A stretch of DNA of 64,000 nucleotides from the NCBI RefSeq assembly GCF_963576615.1, contig NC_088708.1, positions 47,479,196 through 47,543,195 of the forward strand. The letters run 5' to 3'. The DNA is from Watersipora subatra. Lineage: Eukaryota > Bryozoa > Gymnolaemata > Cheilostomatida > Watersiporidae. Both the position numbers and the translations under genes were made by a program. This document shows, in pieces, positions 11,719-22,683 of the stretch. Under the pieces are notes generated by a model. The model did no database searches and was not told where the DNA came from. It saw nothing but the letters and a program-made list of their open reading frames with translations. Positions within the stretch are counted from its first letter, which is position 1, and each line of letters starts with the position of its first letter.

Positions 11719-11723
11719 TAGAG

Positions 11724-11862
11724 GTGCATGTAGGTGGTAAACACAGATTTGGTGGTAGATGAAATTCGTAGCTGATTCGAATTCGTATCAAGATTTATAG
11801 CTGATATACTTAGATATGTGAGTGAGTGTGGGCGATACAGATATCCGACTCAGTATAAGGAA
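11724..11862 (+). repeat. Dispersed repeat, copy 2
   Basis: Partner of 7990-8118, with an extra internal insertion repeating AATTCGTA. Confidence 0.6.
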
Positions 11863-14134
11863 AAATAAGGATATGATGATGATAAAATTGAACTTCAAAG
11901 TTTACTTGCAATAGACCCTAAATGTTAGCTCAACTCTGCAGCTGCAAGCAAGTGTCAGAGCTTGGTGCTTTCTAATATTTCACAATTAATGTTACCAGTA
12001 TGCCTTTTATTTACTGCATGTTAAATAGCATTAATTGAGTATAATTATCATATTCTCTTGTCAATTAGTACCAATATATGTTGACATAATTTCATCAATG
12101 GCGATGCAACCCACTCTGTTCGTATTGTGTTAGCCATATTTTTTATCAAGGTTTACATGGTTGCACTAAAGCGATTCATACCACACAGTGAAATGACACT
12201 AGACTGCTTGAATAAGGCATTTTAGAAAAACATTGGTGATCGAGAATAGTCTTGTTTGGCAACAGTAACTTGACATACAGTTCTAATCATAAGAATCCTT
12301 TTGGTTACCAATGTAATTCTTTGAACACCAACATTTAATTTTGAGCTGCAATGAACTATGAATAATAAGATGACTAGAATCGCAGCTTTAAAAAATTATG
12401 GTAGTAGTTTTCTATATATTTTAGAAACTGGTTCAGCCCTAGTTACTTCCCAATTGTTTGTGTTGTAATGTAATAGTTTTATGGACGCATCCATTTTCTA
12501 AGTGCTTTGCCTTGACAAGAAAAGACAACTCGTGGGAATGAAATGATGGCCTTACAAAAAGCTACTACACACGTACATGTACGCGGAACATTTTTGTTGT
12601 TTTTTCATAGACTTAATTCTATCTTATGATCATTACTTGCCCCCCATATCTAACTTACTTCCTAGACTACTTACACTAGTCGCTATCGCACCTTTCTTCT
12701 TTCTATAACATGACTAGATAGTATTTCCTTTCACAAATTGTAAAAATAATTGTACGTGGCTGTGCTAAACCAAAATTCTAGAACCTGACACGATAAGGTA
12801 GCTAGCCGTCTAAACGGCCAACTTTGGCATTCGATGAAAAGCTGATGAGTCAGCCCCTTACTTGAAGTTCATCGTGCTTGTCTGTCGTTACGGTTAGTAT
12901 TGTCATTTAGCTTACCACATCAGTATTCATACACGTGTCCAAGATTTCACAAAATGAATAACAAATTGCTCTAAAACTAAATAAATTTTAAGATGTGTTC
13001 ATTAATTTTTTGTGGAAAATTTAATGAGATATCGCACGTTGTCAAAGTAGGCGAGCTGTGTTGCATTTACGTTATTTGCTATGATACAATACTAGAGATT
13101 TAGGTTTTATTCAATTCAAAGTGTATGTAATTCCGCGAAGGGCAGCTTATAATTTTTTAATGAAAACTAATAAGCAGAAAATATAGTGCGACATTTGTTA
13201 CGTGTGAGAATTTATTTTTAAAACGCTAGCGACTAACTATAAATGAACTATAAATGGGCAACATTTGTTGTTTTGGAGGCAGTAGGAGTTAAAATGTTTG
13301 TAATTTCACTTAAGCTCATAGTGAAAAATAAATCTACTATGATGATAAAGTTTCAGTGATCACTATGATGAACATGACTAACATTAGAGGCCACTAAACA
13401 TGTGTATCAGTATTTTTTGTTCCTATAGCCAATAATCTCCTGCATTTTAGGGGCAGTTTAAAAATGATTTCACCAAACCATTTTTTCCCATTTTTGTGGC
13501 ATGGAAGAATTTATTCAAGATAGCTGTTTTATATATCATTAGAAAACAGGTGCATATAAACATTATATATTAGGTGTGCATTTTATTTAAAAGCAGTGGA
13601 AAGGAACTATACGGTCCCTGATTTTAAAAATACTATCAAGCACCACAACACTCGACAGAAAACAGGTCTGTTTGTGCCAACAATCCGGACAAATGCATTT
13701 TTTAATTCTTTTTGGCCGAGAACAACTCGAGACCTGAGAGGTTTTTAGTAAAGAATTTTTGTAATAAAAGAGTTCCCACGCCTTTCCTTTTTTCTAGAAG
13801 GGTGTAGTGGGAAAATTTTAGATTAGATTAGAAAGGAAATTTTGTGCTGAATAAGATGCAATCTTCAGTTTGAAGAAATGCCAATTACTTTTCAAGTTAA
13901 CAAAGATTATATATATATGGCCATGTCAACTATTGAAATTTAAACAAAAAATTAACTCCGACTTTAAATATTTAATGAGTTTAGTCAACCTGTCAAAAGC
14001 CAAATTTCAACGCAATCTTGTATTAGTGCGCAGGAAAACGTGTTCTTTTGTCTCACTCTTCCCTACCTAACATTAAAGCTATCTATCAAGCACGATGTTG
14101 CACTCTATTTTATGGTGTATGTGGACATTTACAG
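11863..14134. other. Intergenic region and likely promoter of the dsRBD gene
   Basis: About 2.3 kb with no gene or mobile element recognised. Transcription start and any 5' untranslated exon of the dsRBD gene should lie here, but no core promoter stood out. Confidence 0.5.
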
Positions 14135-14145
14135 AAACCACTGTC

Positions 14146-14308
14146 ATGGCTGACCTTCAAAAGTTGCTCAAGGGAAAGACACCTGTAAGTCTTCTACAAG
14201 AGATCTGTTCAAAGAAAAAGCTCACAGCTTCCTATTCTATTCTTGCCAATGAAGGTCCAGTTCATGAGCCAGTATTTGTGATGAGGGCGCAAGCAGGAGA
14301 GTTTCAAG
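14146..14308 (+). CDS. TARBP2/PRKRA: dsRBD gene, first coding exon
   Basis: Residues 1-54 plus one base, [19 protein letters not shown] onward. The acceptor ACAG is at 14131-14134, so bases 14135-14145 are 5' UTR or further coding. The donor is the weak GTCAAT. Confidence 0.8.
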
Positions 14309-17300
14309 GTCAATCATTATTGCATCTCAAATAATAAAAGTTTTTAGTTGATCTATTTTAATATTTTTAGGATTAGGCCAGGTTTACGCAGTAATTTCTG
14401 TAAAGAGTCTTTCTAAAAATATGATTATTATGAAGACGTTAGCTCTATGACATCTCTATTGCAAAATAATCTGTTCTTTGTTTCCTTTGTAATGGTTTTT
14501 ATATTAAGTTTTCACTCTTTAACAGCTTTTATGGTTTTTATTATACTGTTCATGTTGTTTGTTATACTTTTATTTATTAATATATAGTTTATTTATTATG
14601 CTGCTCTAACTAATAAACACTTGCTGTGTGCAGTTGCTGTTCGGATTATTATTATGAATGTATCATCTATCTGATGCAGGAACGGGGAAGGGCTCTAGCA
14701 AAAAGAAGGCCAAGCACAATGCTGCCTCCCAGCTGCTGTGCAACATGCATGGTATCGAATATGAAAATGAAGAGGAAACACCTGCTTCTGCTGCCAATCC
14801 TGACCCTAGCGAATCGAATGAGATTTCTAATGGTCACTCTCATTCACAGTGCGTACAGTGCTAGCCTTTTTTAAACTGTCTGATTTTCATCATTCCTAAA
14901 AGTAACTTAAATAAATCAAAGCTTGCGTGTCTGGAAAGTATTTTTTATTGCTGGGATCTTTTTTGTTTGAAAATTGTTCTGTTCGAATCAGTGATATTAA
15001 AATTTGAGGAAATCTGTCAGCATTCGTTTGTAAGCAAGCGTAAGGTGTGTTAAACCTTTTTACAAGAATAATGACTTTTAAGTCTATGCAAATATTTACA
15101 TCTATGCAAATATCTGTAGTAAAAATTGGTCTAGCTTCGTTTTAATGAATACAGCAAGATTTGTCAAATATGTCTGCAAAACAGATTAGTCGATGAAGAT
15201 TTGCATTACCCTTGCATGTCTACCTTATAGGGAAACGCCGATGAGCTCAGGCGTCTATAAAGGGGATGGACAAAACAATCCAATAGGAGAACTGCAGGAG
15301 TATACGCAGAAGAATCTCCTTCGCCCTCCTCTGTATGAGTTCATTAGTGAGCAAGGACCTCCTCACGCTCGGGAATTTGTTTGCACTGTCAAGCTCGTTA
15401 TCTTCAAGAAAATATATCAGGAAACAGGTTTCGTACTTCAATTTCTTTCGTCTCTTCACATACCACCTTGGCAGATTGCCATTTGGCAAGAGTGCTTGAA
15501 GCATTTAGAATTTCAAGGATATTGTGATTAGTTGGCTGCTTGCCATAAAATAAAATAAATTAGAATGTCTTTAGGAAATGTCTTTAGCAAACCTTCAAAA
15601 CCTTTCATAGATTTCTAAGGTTTGCTGAATCATCAGTCGAGCACCATTATTCTAGTCAAGAAAAAGAGGCAGTAAATTCACAGAATGATGCCTCATATTA
15701 ACTTAAATTGGTTGATTATTACCTACCTGAGACTGACCTGATGCTGACATTGGCAAATAAAATCATAAAATGGCTCTCTAACTGCAGAGGCTTAATTTAT
15801 ATCCTCAAAACTGAATTTATAATGATATTATAATTTTTACTGGTTATAAAATAAGTGTTTGATGTCTTCGGCTGTAGCCCAATTGACCAATTAGATACTT
15901 AAAAGTTGGCAATTTCCAAGGCTTTAACAAACATACTGACACTGATGCCAACAAGCTACATTCTGAACACACATGCAAACGTCAGCCAATGCTGACGTTT
16001 GCATGTGTGGCGTGACTTATCAGTATGCTGACATGAATTATCAGTATGCATTTCTTTCTGCCATTCTTCTGATTACTTTGAAAACAATTTATGCCACATG
16101 AAAGTAATAATTTTTTCAAAAGAGTTATGTGTAATTTCTCAATTTGTTTATCTGAAACTAGAGCATCATAAAAATAATTTCAGGTTTATATAAAAATATA
16201 ATTGCAAAGGTTGGTGGAAATTTAAAATTAATATCTTTCAAACAGTATTTCAAAGTATTTGTTGTCAAACATTTAACCTTAAAGTTGGTTTTCTAAAATA
16301 GATACTTATGTACTCATGATCCTTTACTTTTGCATTTTGTAGCGGTGGGCAAGTCGAAGAAGGTCGCGAAAAGGGCAGCCGCTTCCAAATTGCTTCAATC
16401 AGTGCAGCACTGGCCAACTGATGTGAAGACTGTCGCAGTGGATGAAGAAGAAGATGAGTTGCCATTGGTATGTTTTGGGTGGGAGTGCATCCTGTGCACG
16501 CCGCTCTGTGCGCTTAATAAAAACAGTTTAACGACTCAATAATGTCAATTAGTGTGATCTATGGAGTTGTCATCTCGCACCATTTGTTACCAGCTATTAC
16601 GTATTATCGAGTGGTCAGAGGAGCATTGTGCAGCTTTCTGAAACAAGGCTTTATTCTGTTTGATATATTTTATATACTAGAAATTCCACTGTCATACAGC
16701 CCACGACCAAAGTGATATTGAGAAAAAGAAAGGGTACTGATGGTTGAGAAATGCAATATTAGCAGTCAAATGGCACTGCAGTGCAATAGGATAACTGCAA
16801 TGGTAGCTGTAATGTACTGGGTGTGGGTGTTGTTATATACAACAAACAGCAATAATGAAAGGAAAAGATTATATGTTTATATCTCTCCCCCTGCAATAGG
16901 AGAAATGCAATATTGGCCAATATTAGAAGTAAAATGCACTGATATTATTAGAATAACCAATATTATTAATATAGTAATAATATAAAACCAATGCACACTT
17001 TTGTTTACATTTCTAAACGTCATAGCTAACAATATCAAAAAGTTGTGATATTTATATAGATTTTTAGAAAATCTATTTAAAAAAGTGTTTGGTCATGACA
17101 AACAGCAATAATAAAATGAAAAGATTATATGTTTATATCTCTCTCCCTGCAATAGGAGAAATGCAATATTAGAAGTAAAATGCACAGATATTATTAGAAT
17201 AACCAATATTATTAATATAGTAATACAGCAATAATAGAAAACCAATGCACAATTTTGTTTACATTTCAAAACGTCATAGCTAACAATATCAAGAAGAATA

Positions 17301-20300
17301 TCCAAACTTAGTAATAGTAATACAGTAATAATAGAAAACCGATGCACAATTTTGTTTACATTTCAAAACGTCATAGCTAACAATATCAAGAAGTATCAAC
17401 AAGAATATACTAAATTATAATTAAATATTGTAATAATCTCATAAGAATCGTTAGAAAAAATATCATCGTCATTTCCTTTACTTTCACAGCTTTGGACATC
17501 AGTTAGAATACCAAAGTACTCAAAAGTTTCCAAAATGTTAGTTACTTTGAAATCGGCAAAAAAGAAACGATTTCTGTACTTCTACGTTATTACAGAAACC
17601 GTCGCCAATTCGACAATGCTATAGACTGGTGAAATGTGCATGTTATTTTTTCGTGAAATGCGCACGACTTAATTGTTCTCTTTTCTGTCGCTCGGCGTTT
17701 TGTTTTCTGGTCTTAATTTTGATAAAAGTAAGGCTTGGCCAGTTTTAATAACGATTTTCGGCCAAATTAATCTGTCTATTTGTGTATAATCCGATCAGAT
17801 GGGTAAGGTTTAGGAATATGTCAACAATTTTCAAAGACTTAGTAACATATTCAAATAGACTTGTATGTGTTTTGTATCGTTATTATACTTTAACGACTCT
17901 ACACAAAAATGGTTAAATTTGTTGATGAGATTTCGATACAAGGGTTTGCGAGGGTTGATGAATAATTTTCGTAAGTTGTGTGCACATGCATTTATCATAA
18001 AAACTCAAACATTCGCTCCGCTCGTTTGTTCGTGGGATTACCAACCTACCTTCTTACTTGGCTCTAATTATAGTAAATTGAGTGTTCTTTTTGTGGTTGA
18101 CTACACAAAAACACATAAAATTATATATATATATATTACAATTATAGTGTTATAAACAATAATAATTATGAAGTATAATTACTATACTTATATATGTAAC
18201 CATAGTGAATTACTAGTTGAATGCCTGGCCTCAACGGGTAAAAAAAAGTTTTTGCATAGAAAATTTATTTTTGACTGGCTAATTTTCTTAACCTAATGAA
18301 TTTGAGAAACTTCAGCTAGTCTAAATCCTTCATTAGAAAAACATATATTAATATTAAAAATCTAAATATTTAATATGTGTATATGTTAAATATCTAAATC
18401 CTTCATTAAAAAAAAAAAATACATATACATATGTATATGTATACATATATATATACATATATATATATTTATATATATATATATTCCTAAGCAGCACTAT
18501 CCATATTGTATTTATTGCTTGTTCTAGTCGATGAGCTCCCAGCAGTCAGAGCTGAAAGGAAAGAACATACCGGTTCTCTCAGCAGAAGGGGGAAAACTTG
18601 CAAATGAATTCTATGAAAAACTGAGACTCAACAACAAATGTGAGTTGCACATTTCTGAGGGCTCGCTAAACAGACACCGTATTAACTTAGTTACCGGTCC
18701 ACTCAGACTTATCAACTGTCTTATAGACTTATCGCACTGTCAGCTGTTTCAAATTATGTCTTGGCTCAATATGCATCCATAAACGATCACTTGACACACT
18801 ACCGTACCTCTATCATGTACAGTAGTGTGTTAGGTCATACATAGCTTATTCATAGCCTCATGGGTTTGCATAATTTTGTCTTTTAAGCTATGTGAGTGTG
18901 CAGCTGCTAAAAAGTAAAGGTGGAGATAACTTCATATAACCGCCATTTCCTGTTTAAGAGTTGGCTTATCTTGATGTCCTCTAACCTGCAAATGCTCAAG
19001 ATAAATATCTGTGATAACTTGAGACTGGTAAATTTCTGCACACAGGTTAGATGTTTCAGCCTCCTTTCAAATGCTAGAAGAAAGGCATAGAGATTACTTG
19101 TAACTTTTTTTTCCTAGCAGGTGTTTGACTCAACCAAATAGATTAGTTGAGGCGAACCAGTAATGATGCTGTTGGGATAACTAGTTACAAAATATATATT
19201 GTTAAGCTAACCTCTTCTTGCTGACTTGCGTCATTCCAAAACAGAAGATATCAGAATTGGAGAGTTTAACTTTAGTTTTTTCTTGTTATCACAGAATGTT
19301 TGTTTGATGTTTTAGGACGTCTGGTTAGAGAACTGTTTTTGTATACTGACTCTGATCTACTGTGTCTGCTCTTAATTTATGTTGACAAAATTTAAACAAT
19401 TTTAACGTATTTCTGCATTATTGAACTGGTTTCAAGGCACTTGAGTGCTTTTAGTAGTGAGATAATTCCCTAGGTGAGATTTTAGTTCTTCTGTAGCTTT
19501 CAATTCTATTCGGCTTTTTTGGCTTCCAGTGTGGATTGCCGATATGCCGAGTATAATTCATTTTAAAACTAATATGGCACCTTGCTGAGGGTGCCCTAGC
19601 CAAGGCTTTTTAAACTAATATGATACCTTGCTGAGGGTGCCCTAGCCAAGGCTTTTTAAACTAATATGATACCTTGCTGAGGGTGCCCTAGCCAAAGCTT
19701 TTAAAACTAATATGGTGCTTTGCTCAAGGTACTCCAGCCAAGTTTTGTTTCCTATGATCACTTCTATTTATGATCTTTTAGTACCTGGGAGGCCCCTGGC
19801 AATGCAGGCGCTACACCAGACGGACTTGAACTCTGGTGTTACTGACTGCGCTCAACTCCTCGCTGACTTGGCCAAGGGGAAGAAGTTTGACGTGAGGTAC
19901 CTGGAACTGAGTGCCAAAACATATTCAGGTGTGTCATAAAGTTTGCTGCTGTAGATTTGGTCTCTGACTACCAGACTTGATATATTTTATTTAAGCTCTT
20001 TGTATCATTTTATGACCTTATTAAGTGAGCTTAAAATAGTGAAATTGGGTGTTATCTTCTCATGATTAGGTGAGAATATGTTCTACTAGCTAATATAACA
20101 TTACATAATAGAACACCAAGTCATAGCAAAACAGGTTTTACTCTTACCTTTTCTGGTGAATGAAACATTAATACACTTTTCATCAGCTGTATGTGCTAGT
20201 AGGAATGGGCTAGTAGGAATGGGCTAGTAGGGATGGGTCAGTAGGGATGGATCAGTAGGGATGGGCTAGTAGGCCGGTTGCATTTGTTGAAATATTTGTA

Positions 20301-22683
20301 ATGTTGACAATGTTTAAAAATGATCAATATATCATGAAAGTTCGTTTATACCAGGATGATTTGCTGGAGTTGTGTTCCCTCCGATAGAGTTGGAGTTGGA
20401 AAGGCTTTTGATCAGTTTACGATTTGAAGTACATTTTTGCAAAGACTACACCAAACCAACTCAAATTCTGATGATACAAAACTTGTCATGATTTTAGCCA
20501 ATGAAATACAACATCGATATTCATTCCATTTTGACCGCTTATTAGCGTAAAGAAAAAGAGAGTCACTCCATTGCTACATAGCATATACACATTATATTAA
20601 TTAGCAAATTATAACAATTTATAACAATTATAACAAATTAACATGTACACTAATTATATTAGTTAGTTAAGATATGATTATACATATTTTAACGAACTAC
20701 TATAATTATGATAAATGATATGGTTTGTCAAATCCATGTACTCTGCTAATGACAGCCCTTGCGGAGAAACATAGTATACAGCATTGTACGATCTTGTGTC
20801 GATGACTGGTACAAAGCTGTTTTCACAACCATTTCTCATTTTACACCACGCCGATGTCGTCAGCGTGGCAGCAAATCCGATAAGTCATCCTGGTGTAAAC
20901 ACACCTTTATAGTAATATAACCTACAAGTATTATGCGTTTGTCATGTTTGTGAATTGTGAGATGCTAGCATTACGTCAATTGAGAACTACAGTTTTCATC
21001 AACTCTCATGTGTATCTATCGTAACCACATTTTTTACCTGCTTCGCTGACCAAACTCATGGTTGATTCCCTTAGTAGATCATTAGTACAGGAGTTGTTGC
21101 TTATTGATTCTGTTCTATATTGAAAAGAAGGAACTCATTATAAACAGTTTTTATTTGCTTGGCAACAAAAACCTGTGGTAATCCTGTGGCACCTGTAGGT
21201 ACTCACCCCGCACTAACTTGCTGGGTGTATTGTCACTTACTTTGTTGCCGCACTTACTTGTGGATGTTAGCACTGTAAGATAACTAACCTGGCTACCTTT
21301 GTTAGTAACGTACTTGAGATCTCCTCGTGGTGTTTAACTAAAGCCTGTCTTTTTCACCTTTTACAAGTCTTTCTAGAAATCGCAAATATATCAGACGACA
21401 TCGATACATGGCCATTAGTATTAGGTTGTTTATTTGGAAGGCAGCAAATGTAGCTTTTTGATCATCTATTTTTTATGACTTTATGTGGTATGATGTTGTG
21501 AATGACTGTTGATTGACGAATAGACATACAAAAACAAATCATTCAATATGCAGTAGCTGTACTCCATAAATTACATTGATGATTCATGGCACAATTCAGA
21601 GCTGTTGGCAAAAACAAAATTGACTTGGAAATTATCATGTAATCATGTATCAATAATCAATTTGTTATTACATGTTACTATTTGACATCATCGGGTCTAT
21701 GAAAAGCAGGCTTCACATTGCTGTAAAAGTCCAAACACACTAGGCGATTTTATCGCGAGCAACATGAGGAGGGCGGAGATATCGCTGGCGTGTTCATAAA
21801 CACACTTGAGCGATTCATTAGCAAACGATATAATGGGCACGTTCACAAACTGCCAATAAAATTCCGTATCATTAGTTTCTTCGGAGTTATTAATAAATTT
21901 AGGTAAGTCAATATGGCGCCGTCTAGGCAACAATGTAAACAACTTCTGCTTTTGTTATTAAACCTATCTCACTTTCACGGATTGTACACTACAAGAAGAC
22001 ATAAGAAAAAACGATTATTGTATTTTTAACTGTAATATTTTACGATTTTTATATATATTTTATTTCGTAGTAGTTTTTTATGTTTAATATATTAAATATT
22101 TACCACTCTCAAGATGGTCAATTTGCGCAACGATTGACTCCAAATGTTGGTTTTCAACTCGGATTTTTTAAAATTTTGTTTGTTATGGTGTAAAGGACTG
22201 GGAGTGCTTTTATTAAATCTATGAACAATTCAGTGTTCGTTCTGAAGATGTTTCAATCGCAACAAAATAGCAAATTGTCGCTGCTGTACGTTGGTGAACA
22301 TCGATAAGAAATAATTACCCGCCATAAAATTGCATTCTGGTAAAAACCAACCAATCGAAATGCCTCCCGCTAGCGATAAAGTTGTGTAGAGAACTCTAGC
22401 GTTATCGTTCTGCATGAGCTCGCTGAGCAAGTTCTAGCGCAGATTAGCACCACACGCATCACGATATTGCTCTAAATATCGCCTAGTGTGTTTTCACCTT
22501 AAATCTTTTGTTTTATGCTATTGTATGCTTTTACTGTTTGCAGGTCAATATCAATGCCTGGTTCAACTCTCAACTCAACCAATTGCGGTCTGTTATGGCA
22601 CAGGTCTTACAATGACGGACGCACGCACTTGCGCCGCCCACAACGCTCTCCAGTATCTTAAGGTCATGACAGCTGAAGACTAG
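14146..22683 (+). CDS. TARBP2/PRKRA: Dicer-partner dsRNA-binding protein (TARBP2/PRKRA/Loquacious type), seven coding exons
   Basis: Proteins of this family hold double-stranded RNA and dock on Dicer during microRNA/siRNA processing in the cytoplasm. Exons 14146-14308, 14680-14848, 15231-15427, 16343-16467, 18528-18639, 19782-19928 and 22544-22683 join in phase to 350 aa, within the family range of about 310-370. dsRBD1 (about 12-80) has KTPVSLLQE and the basic helix [14 protein letters not shown]; dsRBD2 (about 127-200) has NPIGELQEY and [13 protein letters not shown]; dsRBD3 (about 278-350) has [29 protein letters not shown] and [10 protein letters not shown]. The third domain lacks the KKxAK helix, as expected for the Dicer-binding, non-RNA-binding domain. 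Start: the exon opens at 14135 after ACAG and the first ATG in it is 14146; an upstream coding exon cannot be excluded. Domain 3 looks most like PRKRA and domain 1 like TARBP2, as expected for a single invertebrate gene. Confidence 0.93.
14680..14848 (+). CDS. TARBP2/PRKRA: dsRBD gene, coding exon 2
   Basis: Acceptor CTGATGCAG, donor GTGCGT; completes dsRBD1 with [19 protein letters not shown], then an acidic Ser/Glu/Asn linker. Confidence 0.9.
15231..15427 (+). CDS. TARBP2/PRKRA: dsRBD gene, coding exon 3
   Basis: Acceptor TACCTTATAG, donor GTTTCG; begins dsRBD2 with [14 protein letters not shown] and continues through [16 protein letters not shown]. Confidence 0.88.
15968..16009. repeat. 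Perfect 18-bp hairpin
   Basis: CACACATGCAAACGTCAG (15968-15985) and its exact reverse complement (15992-16009) with a 6-base loop, in intron 3 of the dsRBD gene. Confidence 0.9.
16343..16467 (+). CDS. TARBP2/PRKRA: dsRBD gene, coding exon 4
   Basis: Acceptor TTTTGTAG, donor GTATGT; supplies the dsRBD2 basic helix [20 protein letters not shown] and an acidic linker with DEEEDELPL. Confidence 0.9.
16847..17394 (+). repeat. About 250-bp tandem duplication plus partial third copy
   Basis: Segments starting ATATGTTTATATCTCTC at about 16870 and 17128, each ending near CATAGCTAACAATATCAA, repeat nearly identically; a third partial unit covers about 17310-17394. In intron 4 of the dsRBD gene. Confidence 0.85.
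17593..18040 (+). repeat. Dispersed 450-bp repeat, copy 1
   Basis: Matches 48640-49103 in reverse orientation over essentially its whole length, e.g. ACAATGCTATAGACTGG, TAATCTGTCTATTTGTGTAT and TTTCGATACAAGGGTTTGCG. No terminal repeats or coding capacity recognised. Confidence 0.88.
18211..18325 (+). repeat. Dispersed block of the GAATGCCTGGCGTTGC family, truncated
   Basis: ACTAGTTGAATGCCTGGC at the start and CTAATGAATTTGAGAAACTT at the end; no tRNA-like part follows. Confidence 0.55.
18410..18484. repeat. TA/CATA-rich microsatellite
   Basis: Alternating ATAC/TATG and TA units, ending about 45 bases before coding exon 5 of the dsRBD gene. Confidence 0.85.
18528..18639 (+). CDS. TARBP2/PRKRA: dsRBD gene, coding exon 5 (linker)
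   Basis: Acceptor TTGTTCTAG, donor GTGAGT. It encodes the variable linker between dsRBD2 and dsRBD3, so support is phase and splice consensus rather than similarity. Confidence 0.75.
19557..19748. repeat. About 47-bp tandem repeat, 4 copies
   Basis: Unit contains AAACTAATATGATACCTTGC and TGAGGGTGCCCTAGCCAAGG; the last copy is diverged. It ends about 33 bases before the acceptor of coding exon 6. Confidence 0.9.
19782..19928 (+). CDS. TARBP2/PRKRA: dsRBD gene, coding exon 6
   Basis: Acceptor GATCTTTTAG, donor GTGTGT; opens dsRBD3 with [20 protein letters not shown] followed by [10 protein letters not shown]. Confidence 0.92.
20195..20272. repeat. 14-bp tandem repeat, about 5.5 copies
   Basis: Units GCTAGTAGGAATGG and GTCAGTAGGGATGG alternate. 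Confidence 0.88.
21727..22498. mobile_element. Non-autonomous DNA element with AACACACTAGGCGAT ends
   Basis: About 15 exactly matching inverted bases, AACACACTAGGCGAT near 21733 and ATCGCCTAGTGTGTT near 22479, with CpG-bearing ends. A TTAA follows the right end; the left flank reads GTAA. Superfamily not resolved. In intron 6 of the dsRBD gene, ending about 45 bases before the last exon. Confidence 0.7.
22544..22683 (+). CDS. TARBP2/PRKRA: dsRBD gene, terminal coding exon
   Basis: Acceptor TGTTTGCAG; encodes [19 protein letters not shown] through [16 protein letters not shown] and TAG at 22681-22683. Confidence 0.96.
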
